Origin: Rhizobium sp. Root274
Lineage (GTDB): Bacteria; Pseudomonadota; Alphaproteobacteria; Rhizobiales; Rhizobiaceae
NCBI RefSeq assembly: GCF_001429245.1
Contig: NZ_LMJE01000001.1
Location: 311,186-375,185, forward strand
Direction of reading: 5' to 3'
Length of the DNA: 64,000 nt
Below, in pieces: positions 1-9,835 of the stretch. The stretch's first letter is position 1. Each line of letters opens with the position of its first letter. The notes under the pieces are model-generated. The model saw only the letters and a program-made list of their open reading frames with translations. It did not search any database and was not told the DNA's origin. The position numbers and the translations under genes were made by a program.

Positions 1-2
1 TT

Positions 3-470
3 CCGGCAGTGCCGGTGACGGCGGCCTTTCTGATCGGTTGTCTGGCGATGATCGGATCGACCTTTTCCGCCGCCTTCGGCAGCAATTATGCGAACCGCCA
101 TCTGGCGGGGACCGGCCCCTGGGAGGTCACGATCGGTTCGTTCATTTCAGGCGGCGTCATCGCCTTTCCGCTGCTCTGGTTTGTGCCCGTTCCCGGAACG
201 CCTGCGCCGCTCGACTATCTCTATCTCTTCGCCCTTGCAGCATTGATGAGCGCGCTCACATACGTGCTCTATTTCGGGTTGGTGAAAAGCATCGGGGCGA
301 CGGCGGCTATCAGCGTCGAATTTGCCGTGACGGTCGTGGCCGTTCTTGTCGGCGCGCTAATCCTTGATGAACCCCTGACCCTGCTGCAGCTGTTCGGTGG
401 CGCGGTCATCATCGCCGGCTGTTCGCTGGTGCTCGGGATTGTCCGGCTGCCGCCGCGTCGCGTCGTTTGA
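3..470 (+). CDS. EamA/DMT-family permease, C-terminal half (partial)
   Basis: This is the 3' end of a gene whose start lies before the window. The reading frame is already open at the first bases, and the GTG at position 9 is unlikely to be a true start because the fold needs about 300 residues. About five hydrophobic helices are visible in the ~155 residues present. The segment with FGLVKSIGATAAISVEF followed by LDEPLT is typical of the second EamA repeat of drug/metabolite transporters. The substrate cannot be told. It converges on the diguanylate cyclase gene, and a small inverted repeat (472-492) covers the junction. Confidence 0.75.
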   Translation, partial: PAVPVTAAFLIGCLAMIGSTFSAAFGSNYANRHLAGTGPWEVTIGSFISGGVIAFPLLWFVPVPGTPAPLDYLYLFALAALMSALTYVLYFGLVKSIGATAAISVEFAVTVVAVLVGALILDEPLTLLQLFGGAVIIAGCSLVLGIVRLPPRRVV

Positions 471-1709
471 TCAGGCGCTTCTGAGGCGCCTGCGGTTGGC
501 TTTTGGCGGCGGCTCGTTGGCGATCAGCGCCAGCTTCCCGGCAGTGTCCGCCAAGAGTGCGGCCGGCTCGAAGAGGCGCACGCAATTGCGTCCATCGGCC
601 TTGGCCCGGTAAAGGGCGGAATCGGCGCTGGCAAGCAGCGGATCCAAAGCGGTACCCCGCTCTGATGCCTCGCTCACACCGATGCTGACTGTCACCTTCA
701 AGCCAGGATGGGAGGCGATGACGATCTCGGCCACGGCCCGACGCAGATTGTCTGCCAGCGCAACCGCCGTCTGGGCGTTGGTGCGCGGCATGAGACAGGC
801 GAATTCCTCCCCGCCGATGCGCGCAAAGAGCCACCCCTTCGGCAATCGCTGCTCAATGGTGCGGGAAAACGCCACCAGCACCTGATCGCCCGCCGCATGT
901 CCGTGGGTATCGTTGACCAGCTTGAAGTGGTCGATGTCGAGCAGCAACAGGCTTGCGCCCTCTTCCTGCAGCAGGATGCGGCTCGCTCCCGATACGAAGG
1001 TGCGGCGGTTGGCCAGATTCGTCAGCGGATCGCGCTCCGAGGCCACGCGGTATCGCAGTTCGTCCCGCTCCTTGCTCAGCATCAGCAGGGCGACGAGCGA
1101 CAGAACGATCATCATGGAATTCGCCAGAACAACATAGGCAAACCAGGGCGCGGGGCTGCCGTCGGCGGCATAAGCCGGTGCCACGAAGATGCAAAGCGGG
1201 ACCGATGTCAGCCAGACGATACCCCGGACGGCGTTTGTGATCGCCGCCAGATGGCGTGATGGCAATGGTTCCTTCTTGGCGCGGGCAAACATCTTGCCGG
1301 CGGCCAGCAGGCAATAGGTCGCAACAAGAATGCCGAGCACCGAGGTCTTCACCTCCATCGACTGCTGGAAAAGCGGGGTGAACCAAAGCATCATCCAGGC
1401 AACCATTCCAGCTGCGGCTTTCGGCAGAGAGACCCTTTCGCCTTCGAAGGCCATGACGGCCTGCCAATAGAGACCGACGGCAAGCACGCCCAGACCCAGA
1501 CCGATACAGGACGACAGAAACAGCGGCAGGCTGTGGCGTCCGGCATGCAGTCCCATGGTCAGGCACGCGGCCACGCCTGCGGCCACCAACAGAGGCATCA
1601 CCGGGCCACAGCGACTGCGCTTCCACATGTAGATCGTCACCAGCGTCGAAATGGTGGTGATCAGGGCATGGACGACCATGATCGTCGGCAGATGCAGGCT
1701 TGTGTCCAT
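471..1709 (-). CDS. membrane-anchored GGDEF diguanylate cyclase
   Basis: The N-terminal ~220 residues hold about six or seven hydrophobic helices forming an unassigned membrane sensor. The GGDEF domain follows (about residues 230-390). The active-site loop reads GGEEF at residues 299-303, and the DPLTNLANRR and DIDHFKLVND blocks are intact, so it should make cyclic-di-GMP from two GTP. The inhibitory I-site RxxD normally found just upstream of the loop is absent (PKGW there), so product inhibition is probably missing. The frame extends upstream to 1802, but the start at 1709 (MDTSLH) places the first helix sensibly; 1721 is an alternative. It stands alone, transcribed away from cysS. Confidence 0.85.
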   Translation of the reverse strand: MDTSLHLPTIMVVHALITTISTLVTIYMWKRSRCGPVMPLLVAAGVAACLTMGLHAGRHSLPLFLSSCIGLGLGVLAVGLYWQAVMAFEGERVSLPKAAAGMVAWMMLWFTPLFQQSMEVKTSVLGILVATYCLLAAGKMFARAKKEPLPSRHLAAITNAVRGIVWLTSVPLCIFVAPAYAADGSPAPWFAYVVLANSMMIVLSLVALLMLSKERDELRYRVASERDPLTNLANRRTFVSGASRILLQEEGASLLLLDIDHFKLVNDTHGHAAGDQVLVAFSRTIEQRLPKGWLFARIGGEEFACLMPRTNAQTAVALADNLRRAVAEIVIASHPGLKVTVSIGVSEASERGTALDPLLASADSALYRAKADGRNCVRLFEPAALLADTAGKLALIANEPPPKANRRRLRSA

Positions 1710-2018
1710 GTCGGAAATCATCTCTGACGGGTAAGGGCAAGGCCTTCTACCCTGCGGGATCGACCTTGAAAAAGGCTTAACTTGATAAGCGAGTATCCAC
1801 ATTAAAGGTTAGGCTGATCGCTGACAGCATCCCCTGTGGAACCCTTGACCAAATCGAAGACCCGCGCCATAACAGCGCCCATGAAAACGAGCCTCTGCAC
1901 CATTTGCGGGATCATTATTCGCTAGCGCTTCGCTGGCCTGGCCGTTTTCGTCTCCTGCATAGACCCAGATGACAAACGCCCCGGTCCAGCCGGGTACCAT
2001 TCGTTCTGGGAGTTTCAC

Positions 2019-3503
2019 ATGGCCGGCGGCCTCAAGCTTTACAACACGCTCACACGAGACAAGGTCGATTTCGAACCGATCGACCCCGATAATGTGCGCC
2101 TGTATGTCTGCGGCCCGACCGTCTACGATTTTGCCCATATCGGCAATGCACGGCCCGTCATCGTCTTCGACGTGCTCTTCCGGCTGCTGCGCCACACTTA
2201 TGGCGCCGATAAGGTCACTTACGTTCGTAACATCACCGACGTGGACGACAAGATCAACGCACGCGCGCTTCGCGACTTCGGCAGCCAGATCGCCGGCGGT
2301 TCGATGAGCCTCAACGAAGCGATCCGGGCGGTCACCGGACCGACGGAGAGCCAGTTCCACGCGGACGTGGCGGCGCTGGGCTGCCTCAAGCCGACCGTCG
2401 AGCCACGTGCGACCGACAACATTCCGCAGATGATCGAGATCATTCAGCGGCTGCTCGACATGGGCCATGCCTATGTCGCCAAGGGATCGGAGGGGCACGA
2501 AGTGCTGTTTTCGACCGCCTCCATGGCGGATTATGGCATGCTGTCGAAGCGCAAGCTCGAGGATCAGCAGGCGGGCGCCCGCGTCGCGGTCGAAAACCAC
2601 AAGATGAACCCGGCCGATTTCGTGCTGTGGAAGCAATCCGCCGATACAGAACCGGGCTGGCCGGCGAACTTCACCTTTGAAGCCAAGACCCATGCGATCT
2701 ATGGTCGCCCCGGCTGGCATATCGAATGCTCCGCCATGTCGGACCGCTATCTCTGGGAAGAGATCAAGGACCGGCTGTCGCCCAAGGCCAAGGCCAAGCC
2801 GCACCAGTTTGATATCCATGGCGGCGGGCTGGACCTGATCTTCCCGCACCACGAAAACGAGATCGCCCAGTCCTGCTGCGCCTTCGACAACGACCTGATG
2901 GCAACCGTGTGGATGCATAACGGCTTCCTGCAGGTCGAAGGCCGCAAGATGTCGAAGTCCGAGGGCAATTTCGTCACGATCAACGAGCTCCTGGCGACGG
3001 AGAAGTTCGGCGGTCGCCAGTGGCCGGGCGAGGTTCTGCGGCTTGCCATGCTGATGACGCATTACCGCGAGCCGATCGATTTTTCGGTGAAGCGGTTGGA
3101 GGAGGCGGAGCGTCTGCTGGCGAAATGGCCAACGGGCGAAGCCGGTGATACGGCACCGGACGTATCCGTCCTCGAAGCGCTCTCAGACGATCTGAACACG
3201 GTTGCGGCCGTCCAGGCTCTGCATGCACTGGCTCAGGCAGCGAACGCGGATCCGTCCAAGCTGCCGCTCTTTGCCGCTTCGGCTGCTCTTCTCGGGGTCG
3301 CCCCGAAGAAGACCGAAGTCAGCGACGACCTCTCCGCCGCCGTCCAGGCGCTGGTCGACCTACGTCTAGAAATGCTGAAGGCAAAGAACTTTGCCGAGGC
3401 CGACCGTATCCGTGACGAGCTTGGCGAGAAGGGCATTCAGCTCAGGGACGGCAAGGACAAGGAGACCGGCGAGCGGGTGACGGGCTGGGAGGTCAAGCGG
3501 TAG
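2019..3503 (+). CDS. cysS: cysteinyl-tRNA synthetase
   Basis: This class I aminoacyl-tRNA synthetase charges tRNA-Cys in the cytoplasm. The N-terminus carries the zinc-binding Cys31 in YVCGPTVYD, the ATP-binding HIGN motif at residues 40-43 and the ITDVDDKI signature. KMSKS is at residues 310-314. The WHIECSAM and [11 protein letters not shown] blocks bind zinc and substrate. At 494 residues it is slightly longer than the ~460 of E. coli, as is common in rhizobia. It ends 56 nt before a toxin-antitoxin pair that has its own operator. The 215 nt upstream of it hold no supportable gene. Confidence 0.97.
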   Translation: MAGGLKLYNTLTRDKVDFEPIDPDNVRLYVCGPTVYDFAHIGNARPVIVFDVLFRLLRHTYGADKVTYVRNITDVDDKINARALRDFGSQIAGGSMSLNEAIRAVTGPTESQFHADVAALGCLKPTVEPRATDNIPQMIEIIQRLLDMGHAYVAKGSEGHEVLFSTASMADYGMLSKRKLEDQQAGARVAVENHKMNPADFVLWKQSADTEPGWPANFTFEAKTHAIYGRPGWHIECSAMSDRYLWEEIKDRLSPKAKAKPHQFDIHGGGLDLIFPHHENEIAQSCCAFDNDLMATVWMHNGFLQVEGRKMSKSEGNFVTINELLATEKFGGRQWPGEVLRLAMLMTHYREPIDFSVKRLEEAERLLAKWPTGEAGDTAPDVSVLEALSDDLNTVAAVQALHALAQAANADPSKLPLFAASAALLGVAPKKTEVSDDLSAAVQALVDLRLEMLKAKNFAEADRIRDELGEKGIQLRDGKDKETGERVTGWEVKR

Positions 3504-3520
3504 TTGCTTGAGGGAGGCAC

Positions 3521-3545
3521 TTGGCATATGCTTGGCATATGCCAA
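3521..3545. promoter_or_regulatory. palindromic operator of the vapBC-type pair
   Basis: TTGGCATATGCCAA at 3532-3545 is a perfect 14-nt palindrome. Its left arm, TTGGCATATG, is repeated directly at 3521-3530. The array lies between the cysS stop and the antitoxin Shine-Dalgarno sequence. Antitoxins of this type usually repress their own operon from such repeats, so operator function is inferred from position and symmetry. Confidence 0.6.
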
Positions 3546-3559
3546 CAGAGGAGGCGCGA

Positions 3560-3802
3560 ATGGACCAGGAAAGACATGTCCGGATCTTCAAGAACGGTCG
3601 CAACCGCGCCGTCCGCATTCCTGTGGAGTTCGACTTTCCCGGTGACGAGGCGATCATGCGCAAGGAGGGCGACAAGATCACTCTTGAACCGGTCCAGACA
3701 AAGAAGGAAAGCCTGATCGAATGGCTCCGCCGCCAGGAGCCGATCGAAGAGGACTTCGACTTCGACCTTCGTGAACCACCAGCGCGGGACGTCGACCTGT
3801 GA
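3560..3802 (+). CDS. VapB/AbrB-type antitoxin
   Basis: An 80-residue protein with an N-terminal swapped-hairpin DNA-binding segment (VRIFKNGRNRAVRIPVEF, then EGDKITLEP) and an acidic C-terminal tail (EEDFDFDLRE), the layout of VapB antitoxins. The start at 3560 is chosen because GAGGAGG precedes it at good spacing; upstream in-frame starts overlap the operator. Its stop overlaps the toxin start by four bases (GTGA), so the two are translationally coupled. It should neutralise the PIN toxin and repress the operon through the palindrome upstream. Confidence 0.85.
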   Translation: MDQERHVRIFKNGRNRAVRIPVEFDFPGDEAIMRKEGDKITLEPVQTKKESLIEWLRRQEPIEEDFDFDLREPPARDVDL

Positions 3803-4215
3803 ACACGGCCCGCTACATGCTGGACACGAACGTGGTTTCGGATGTCATCCGCAACCCGCATGGATCTGCCGCTGCGATGATCGAGAGCGTGGGCGATGCC
3901 CAAGTGGCGATCAGTTCGATCGTTGCGTCAGAACTGCGCTTCGGTATTTTGAAACGCAACTCCGAACGGCTCACATTCCTAGTTGAGAACCTTCTTGATC
4001 GCGTCTCGATCCTGCCCTACGAGGACAAGGAAGCCTCCCATTTCGCTGAGATCCGGCTCGACCTTGAGCGAAACGGTACGCCGATCGGCTCAACGGATCT
4101 CTTTATCGCCGCACATGCGAGATCTCTGGACGTGACACTTGTCACGGCGAACATCCGCGAGTTCGGTCGAGTGCCGGGCCTCAAGGTCGAAAACTGGGTA
4201 GGACCAAATCGATGA
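3799..4215 (+). CDS. PIN-domain toxin, VapC family
   Basis: A 138-residue PIN-domain ribonuclease. The Mg-binding acids are visible at Asp9 (LDTNVV), Glu45 (ASELRFG) and Asp100 (STDLFIAAHA), and the LVTANIREF segment closes the active site. VapC toxins cut specific RNAs, often initiator tRNA or 23S rRNA; the target here is unknown. It starts on GTG overlapping the antitoxin stop, and its own stop overlaps the ATG of the next small ORF. All core acids are present, so it looks active. Confidence 0.9.
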   Translation: MNTARYMLDTNVVSDVIRNPHGSAAAMIESVGDAQVAISSIVASELRFGILKRNSERLTFLVENLLDRVSILPYEDKEASHFAEIRLDLERNGTPIGSTDLFIAAHARSLDVTLVTANIREFGRVPGLKVENWVGPNR

Positions 4216-4331
4216 CCCAGCCCAGTCCCAACACCAAGATGCCGAAATGGCTGCTCTACGGCCTGATCGCCAAGGGCGCCCTGATCGCTGCAGTGATCAT
4301 CGGTGTCACCCTTTACGTGACGCTCAAATGA
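4212..4331 (+). CDS. 39-residue single-pass membrane protein
   Basis: The ATG overlaps the toxin stop codon (ATGA). The product has a short polar N-terminus, then one hydrophobic helix (about residues 14-35, LLYGLIAKGALIAAVIIGVT). No family is recognised. The four-base overlap and the short gap to the next gene suggest it is read with its neighbours. It could be a small hydrophobic protein of the toxin-antitoxin unit or an unrelated rhizobial small protein. Confidence 0.5.
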   Translation: MTQPSPNTKMPKWLLYGLIAKGALIAAVIIGVTLYVTLK

Positions 4332-4341
4332 GGAAAAACCG

Positions 4342-4805
4342 ATGAGTGAAATCGAAAGCGGAGGCTGTCAGTGCGGGGCGATCCGGTTCCAGGCGTCGAA
4401 GCTTGGCCGGCCGTCGATCTGTCATTGCCGCATGTGCCAGAAGCAGTTCGGCTCCTTCTTCGGTGCCTTCGTCACCGCCGATCAGGCGCATCTGACCTGG
4501 ACGCGCGGGCAGCCGATGCTCTACCGCTCCTCCGCGAAGGTGAAGCGCGGCTTCTGTGCCAAATGTGGCACGCCGCTCTCCTATCATCACCCCAGCGGCG
4601 TGGAACTCGCCATCGGCGCCTTCGACCATCCGGAGCGTTTCGAACCGCAGATCCAGGTGAACCATCACCAGCGGCTGCCCTGGATCGATCACCTGTTCGA
4701 GAAGCCTGCCTATAGCAGCCCGGCCATGGAAGAATTCTTTGCGTCGGTCGAAAGCTTCCAGCATCCCGACCACGATACGGCGCAATGGCCGCCGGAGGAT
4801 GAGCA

Positions 4806-4809
<4 letters not shown>
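4342..4809 (+). CDS. GFA/CENP-V-fold zinc protein (first copy)
   Basis: 155 residues with the glutathione-dependent formaldehyde-activating (GFA) fold. The zinc-binding cysteines are visible: C9 and C11 (GGCQCGAIRF), C27, C29 and C32 (ICHCRMC), and C72 and C75 (FCAKCGTP). Despite the family name, most members have no proven formaldehyde role, so the function is open. The next gene is a paralog sharing the same cysteine frame and overlapping it by four bases, which points to a tandem duplication. Confidence 0.85.
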
Positions 4810-6262
<1,453 letters not shown>

Positions 6263-6267
6263 GATTT

Positions 6268-6376
6268 GCCCCTCACCCTACCCTCTCCCCGCAGGCGGGG
6301 AGAGGGAGTGAAGTCGGCGCCGTTTCGGCCTTCTCCCCGCTCGCGGGGAGAAGGTGGCGGCAGCCGGATGAGGGGC
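6268..6376. repeat. RIME1-like intergenic palindromic element, 109 bp
   Basis: The outer arms GCCCCTCACCC (6268) and GGATGAGGGGC (to 6376) pair. They enclose two strong GC hairpins, CCTCTCCCCGC/CGGGGAGAGG and CCTTCTCCCCGC/GCGGGGAGAAGG. Size and two-palindrome layout match the published Rhizobium-specific intergenic mosaic element RIME1 (about 108 bp). It fills the space between pip and the next gene and could form a strong RNA structure. Confidence 0.8.
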
Positions 6377-6407
6377 CGACATGACGTATTTGCCCAAGGA
6401 CAACAGC

Positions 6408-8024
6408 ATGACACGCGAAAAGATCACCCTGTTCGACACGACACTGCGCGACGGCCAGCAGACGCCGGGCGTGGATTTTTCGGTTGAGGACAAGATTGCG
6501 ATTGCGGCCATGCTGGACGAGTTCGGCATCGACTATGTGGAGGGCGGTTATCCGGGGGCGAACCCGACCGACACGACGTTCTTTTCGAGGAAGCGCACGC
6601 AGAAGGCCGGCTTCGTCGCCTTCGGCATGACCAAACGCGCGGGCATTTCCGCCTCCAATGACCCTGGCCTCACGCAGCTCCTGCAGGCGAAGGCGGACGC
6701 TGTCTGCCTCGTTGCCAAGAGTTGGGATTATCACCTGAAGGTGGCGCTCGGTTGCTCAAACGAGGAAAACCTCGACAGCATCCGCGAGAGCGTCGAGGCC
6801 GTGGTCGCTGCAGGCAAGATCGCGATGGTCGATTGCGAGCACTTCTTCGACGGCTATAAGGCCAATCCGCAATATGCCTTGGCCTGCGCCAAGGCTGCCT
6901 ATGATGCCGGCTCCCGCTGGGTCGTGCTCTGCGATACCAATGGCGGCACGCAGCCGCCGGAGATCCGCGAGATCGTCCAGGCTGTCATCGCAGCCGGCAT
7001 CCCCGGATCCTCACTCGGCATCCATGCCCACAACGACACGGGGCAGGCGGTCGCCAATTCGCTCGCCGCCGTCGAGGCAGGCGTGCGACAGATCCAGGGC
7101 ACGCTGAACGGGATTGGCGAACGCTGCGGCAATGCGGATCTCGTCACGATCATCCCGACGCTCTGTCTCAAGGAAACCTATGCGTCGCGCTTCGAGACCG
7201 CGATCGACACGGAAAAACTCGTCGGCCTCACGCGCCTGTCGCGCGCCTTCGACGAACTCTTGAACCGCTCGCCCAACCACCAGTCGCCTTATGTCGGCGG
7301 CTCGGCCTTCGCCACCAAGGCCGGTATCCATGCTTCGGCGCTGCTCAAGGACCCGAAGACCTATGAACATGTCGAGCCGGAGAGTGTCGGCAATTTCCGC
7401 AAGGTCATGGTCTCCGACCAGGGCGGCAAGGCGAACTTCCTCAACGAGCTGAAACGTCGCGGCATCACGGTTGCCAAGGACGATCCGAAGCTCGACACGC
7501 TGATCTCGGTCGTCAAGGAGCGTGAAGCCTCAGGCTATGCCTATGAGGGCGCGGATGCGAGCTTCGAGCTTCTGGCGCTCAAGACACTCGGCACCGTGCC
7601 TGATTTCTTCGCGGTCGAAAGTTTCCGCGTGATGGTCGAACGCCGTTTCGACAGCCATGGACGGCTGAAAACCGTCTCCGAAGCCGTGGTCAAAGTGCTC
7701 GTGGACGGCGAGACCGTGATGTCGGTTGCCGAAGGCGATGGGCCGGTCAACGCACTCGACATCGCGCTTCGCAAGGATCTCGGCAAGTATCAGTCGGAAA
7801 TCCTCGATCTGGAACTGGCGGACTACAAGGTGCGTATCCTCAACGGCGGCACGGAGGCGATCACCCGCGTTCTAATCGAATCCACCGATGCCACCGGGGC
7901 CCGCTGGTGGACGGTCGGGGTATCGGAGAATATCATTGACGCCTCCTTCCAGGCGCTGATGGACAGTATCGTCTACAAGCTGATGAAGAACCGGGATCTG
8001 GCAGGCAAGATCGCGGGTGAGTAG
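6408..8024 (+). CDS. cimA: citramalate synthase-type acyltransferase
   Basis: A 538-residue HMGL-like protein. The N-terminal TIM barrel has the catalytic TTLRDGQQTPG block (R14, D15) and the metal-binding HAH at residues 206-208. The C-terminal LeuA-type regulatory dimer domain begins near residue 400. The length and the LRDGQQTPGVDF signature fit the CimA family, which condenses acetyl-CoA with pyruvate toward 2-oxobutyrate and isoleucine. A 2-isopropylmalate synthase paralog is possible. An upstream ATG at 6381 lies close to the RIME element; 6408 is preferred because AAGGA sits seven bases before it. Confidence 0.85.
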   Translation: MTREKITLFDTTLRDGQQTPGVDFSVEDKIAIAAMLDEFGIDYVEGGYPGANPTDTTFFSRKRTQKAGFVAFGMTKRAGISASNDPGLTQLLQAKADAVCLVAKSWDYHLKVALGCSNEENLDSIRESVEAVVAAGKIAMVDCEHFFDGYKANPQYALACAKAAYDAGSRWVVLCDTNGGTQPPEIREIVQAVIAAGIPGSSLGIHAHNDTGQAVANSLAAVEAGVRQIQGTLNGIGERCGNADLVTIIPTLCLKETYASRFETAIDTEKLVGLTRLSRAFDELLNRSPNHQSPYVGGSAFATKAGIHASALLKDPKTYEHVEPESVGNFRKVMVSDQGGKANFLNELKRRGITVAKDDPKLDTLISVVKEREASGYAYEGADASFELLALKTLGTVPDFFAVESFRVMVERRFDSHGRLKTVSEAVVKVLVDGETVMSVAEGDGPVNALDIALRKDLGKYQSEILDLELADYKVRILNGGTEAITRVLIESTDATGARWWTVGVSENIIDASFQALMDSIVYKLMKNRDLAGKIAGE

Positions 8025-8082
8025 CCCGAGCTGGGCGTCACCAATCGCGCCAGATGAAGGATCCATCACTGAAATGCATTTG

Positions 8083-8102
8083 CGCCCGCATCTCCGCGGG
8101 CG
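8083..8102 (+). terminator. possible weak terminator after cimA
   Basis: CGCCCGC and GCGGGCG form a seven-pair stem with a six-base loop, 59 nt after the cimA stop. There is no clear T-run directly after it, so it may be only a stable 3' hairpin. Confidence 0.35.
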
Positions 8103-8143
8103 TATGGCCGTTTTCCAAAGCATAACAAAAGTCAGGAAACACT

Positions 8144-9040
8144 ATGGCCGACGTCACCGCTCCTGCAGAGAATAGGGACAGCCTGAACGGCTTTCTCTTT
8201 GCCCTTTCTGCCTATCTGCTGTGGGGTTTTCTGCCGCTCTATATGAAGGCCATGGCGCATATCTCGCCGGCCGAAGTGATTGCGCACCGCATTCTCTGGT
8301 CCGTGCCGGTGGCAGGACTGCTGCTGCTGGTGATCCGGCAGACCGATGATCTCAAAAAGGCGATCCGCAACCCGCGCATGCTTGGCATGGCCGCTGTCAC
8401 CGCCACTCTTATCAGCGTCAACTGGGGCATCTATGTTTGGGCAATCGGCGCCGGCCATGCGCTTGATACCGCGCTCGGGTATTTCATCAATCCGCTCTTC
8501 TCGATCCTGCTTGGCGCTGTCATCCTCAAGGAAAAGCTGAAAAAGACACAGATCGCGGCGCTTGCGCTCGTGGTGCTCGCCGTGGTGATCCTGACGGTCG
8601 AGGCAGGCCGCCTGCCGGTCGTTGCGCTGGCGCTCACCTTCTCCTGGGGCTTCTACGCCTTCTTCCGCAAGACGCTGCCGATCGGGCCAAACCAGGGTTT
8701 CCTGCTGGAAGTGCTGCTGCTGTCCCCGATCGCCCTTGGCTATCTCGTCTATCTCAACCTCTTCGGCGAGGGGCATTTCCTGAAGGGCAATGTCACCGAT
8801 ACGGTGTTGCTCGCCTCTGCCGGACTGGTCACGGCGGTGCCGCTGATCCTCTATGCCAACGGCGCCAAGCTGCTCCGGCTGTCGACCATCGGCATCATGC
8901 AGTATATCGCGCCGTCGATGATCTTCATCACCGCCGTCTTCGTCTTCCATGAGCCGTTCAGCACGGCAAAGGCGGTCGCCTTTCCGCTGATCTGGCTGGC
9001 GCTGGTGATCTATACATTGCCGATGTTGAAGCGCCGCTGA
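8144..9040 (+). CDS. rarD: RarD-type EamA-family transporter
   Basis: A 298-residue integral membrane protein with about ten hydrophobic helices. The opening segment (FALSAYLLWGFLPLYMKAM) and the HRILWSVP motif are characteristic of RarD, first named as a chloramphenicol-sensitivity locus in Pseudomonas. The transported substrate is not established. AGGA precedes the ATG by six bases. The stop codon lies in the loop of a short hairpin (9028-9048) shared with the converging LOG gene. Confidence 0.9.
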   Translation: MADVTAPAENRDSLNGFLFALSAYLLWGFLPLYMKAMAHISPAEVIAHRILWSVPVAGLLLLVIRQTDDLKKAIRNPRMLGMAAVTATLISVNWGIYVWAIGAGHALDTALGYFINPLFSILLGAVILKEKLKKTQIAALALVVLAVVILTVEAGRLPVVALALTFSWGFYAFFRKTLPIGPNQGFLLEVLLLSPIALGYLVYLNLFGEGHFLKGNVTDTVLLASAGLVTAVPLILYANGAKLLRLSTIGIMQYIAPSMIFITAVFVFHEPFSTAKAVAFPLIWLALVIYTLPMLKRR

Positions 9041-9056
9041 GGCGCTTCCTCGCAGG

Positions 9057-9677
9057 TCAGAGTTTAGCGATGGTCGCCGGGTCGCCTTCCGGCGTCTCGG
9101 TTTCTGTCCAGCGCGCCTGGATCGACGGCACGATGTCCTCGATCCGGTCGATCACCATCGGGCGCACACGGTGGGCCGTGTGGATGAAGCCAGAGGCCGA
9201 CATATGGTCGACAAGCTCCAGCATCGGCTTCCAGAAGTCGTTGATATTGGCAAAGACCATCGGCTTTTCATGACGGCCGAGCTGGCCCCAGGTCATGATC
9301 TCGACGATCTCTTCCAGCGTGCCGATGCCGCCCGGCAAGGTCACGAAAGCGTCAGAACGTTCAAACATCGAATGCTTGCGCTCGTGCATGTCCTTGGTGA
9401 TGATCAGCTCATTGAGCTGGCCCAGCGAATGGCGCGTCGCTTCCATGTCGACGAGGAATTCGGGGATGATGCCGGTGACATGACCGCCTGCCGAGAGCAC
9501 GCCGGCAGCGACCGCCCCCATGATGCCTTTGGTGCCGCCGCCATAGACGAGGCGCAGGCCGTTTTCAGCCAATGAGCGGCCAAAGGCGCGGCCGGCCTCC
9601 ATGAAGGCAGGATCGCGTCCCGGCTGGGAGCCGCAATAGACGCAGACGGATCGAATCGGGGTATTTTGTTCACTCAT
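9057..9677 (-). CDS. LOG-family cytokinin-activating nucleotide hydrolase
   Basis: 206 residues with the LOG (LONELY GUY, formerly lysine-decarboxylase-like) Rossmann fold. The signature PGGIGTLEE is at residues 115-123 and the N-terminus has CVYCGS. LOG enzymes cut the ribose 5-phosphate from cytokinin or AMP-type nucleotides, releasing the free base. The start at 9677 (MSEQNT) is preferred over the in-frame ATG at 9716, since the extra residues do not belong to the fold. It converges on rarD. Confidence 0.9.
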   Translation of the reverse strand: MSEQNTPIRSVCVYCGSQPGRDPAFMEAGRAFGRSLAENGLRLVYGGGTKGIMGAVAAGVLSAGGHVTGIIPEFLVDMEATRHSLGQLNELIITKDMHERKHSMFERSDAFVTLPGGIGTLEEIVEIMTWGQLGRHEKPMVFANINDFWKPMLELVDHMSASGFIHTAHRVRPMVIDRIEDIVPSIQARWTETETPEGDPATIAKL

Positions 9678-9835
9678 GCCGGCCAAAAAACAGGCTGGCG
9701 GCAGCAAGGTCAACAAAATTGGCTGAAAACCTCAGGCAAGCCCGGCGGATTTGGCTTGCGACGCTTGTCGAAACAAGCAGTTAAGGCTAGCAATTCCAGG
9801 GGATATGGCGGATGTTCCGCCGGGAGACTTGAGAT

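Noticed and set aside
1969..2307. ORF overlapping the cysS start in another frame
   Set aside because: No ribosome site, and the cysS frame is certain.
1809..3062. 417-residue ORF antisense to cysS
   Set aside because: It is a shadow of the strongly supported cysS gene, with no family pattern and biased composition.
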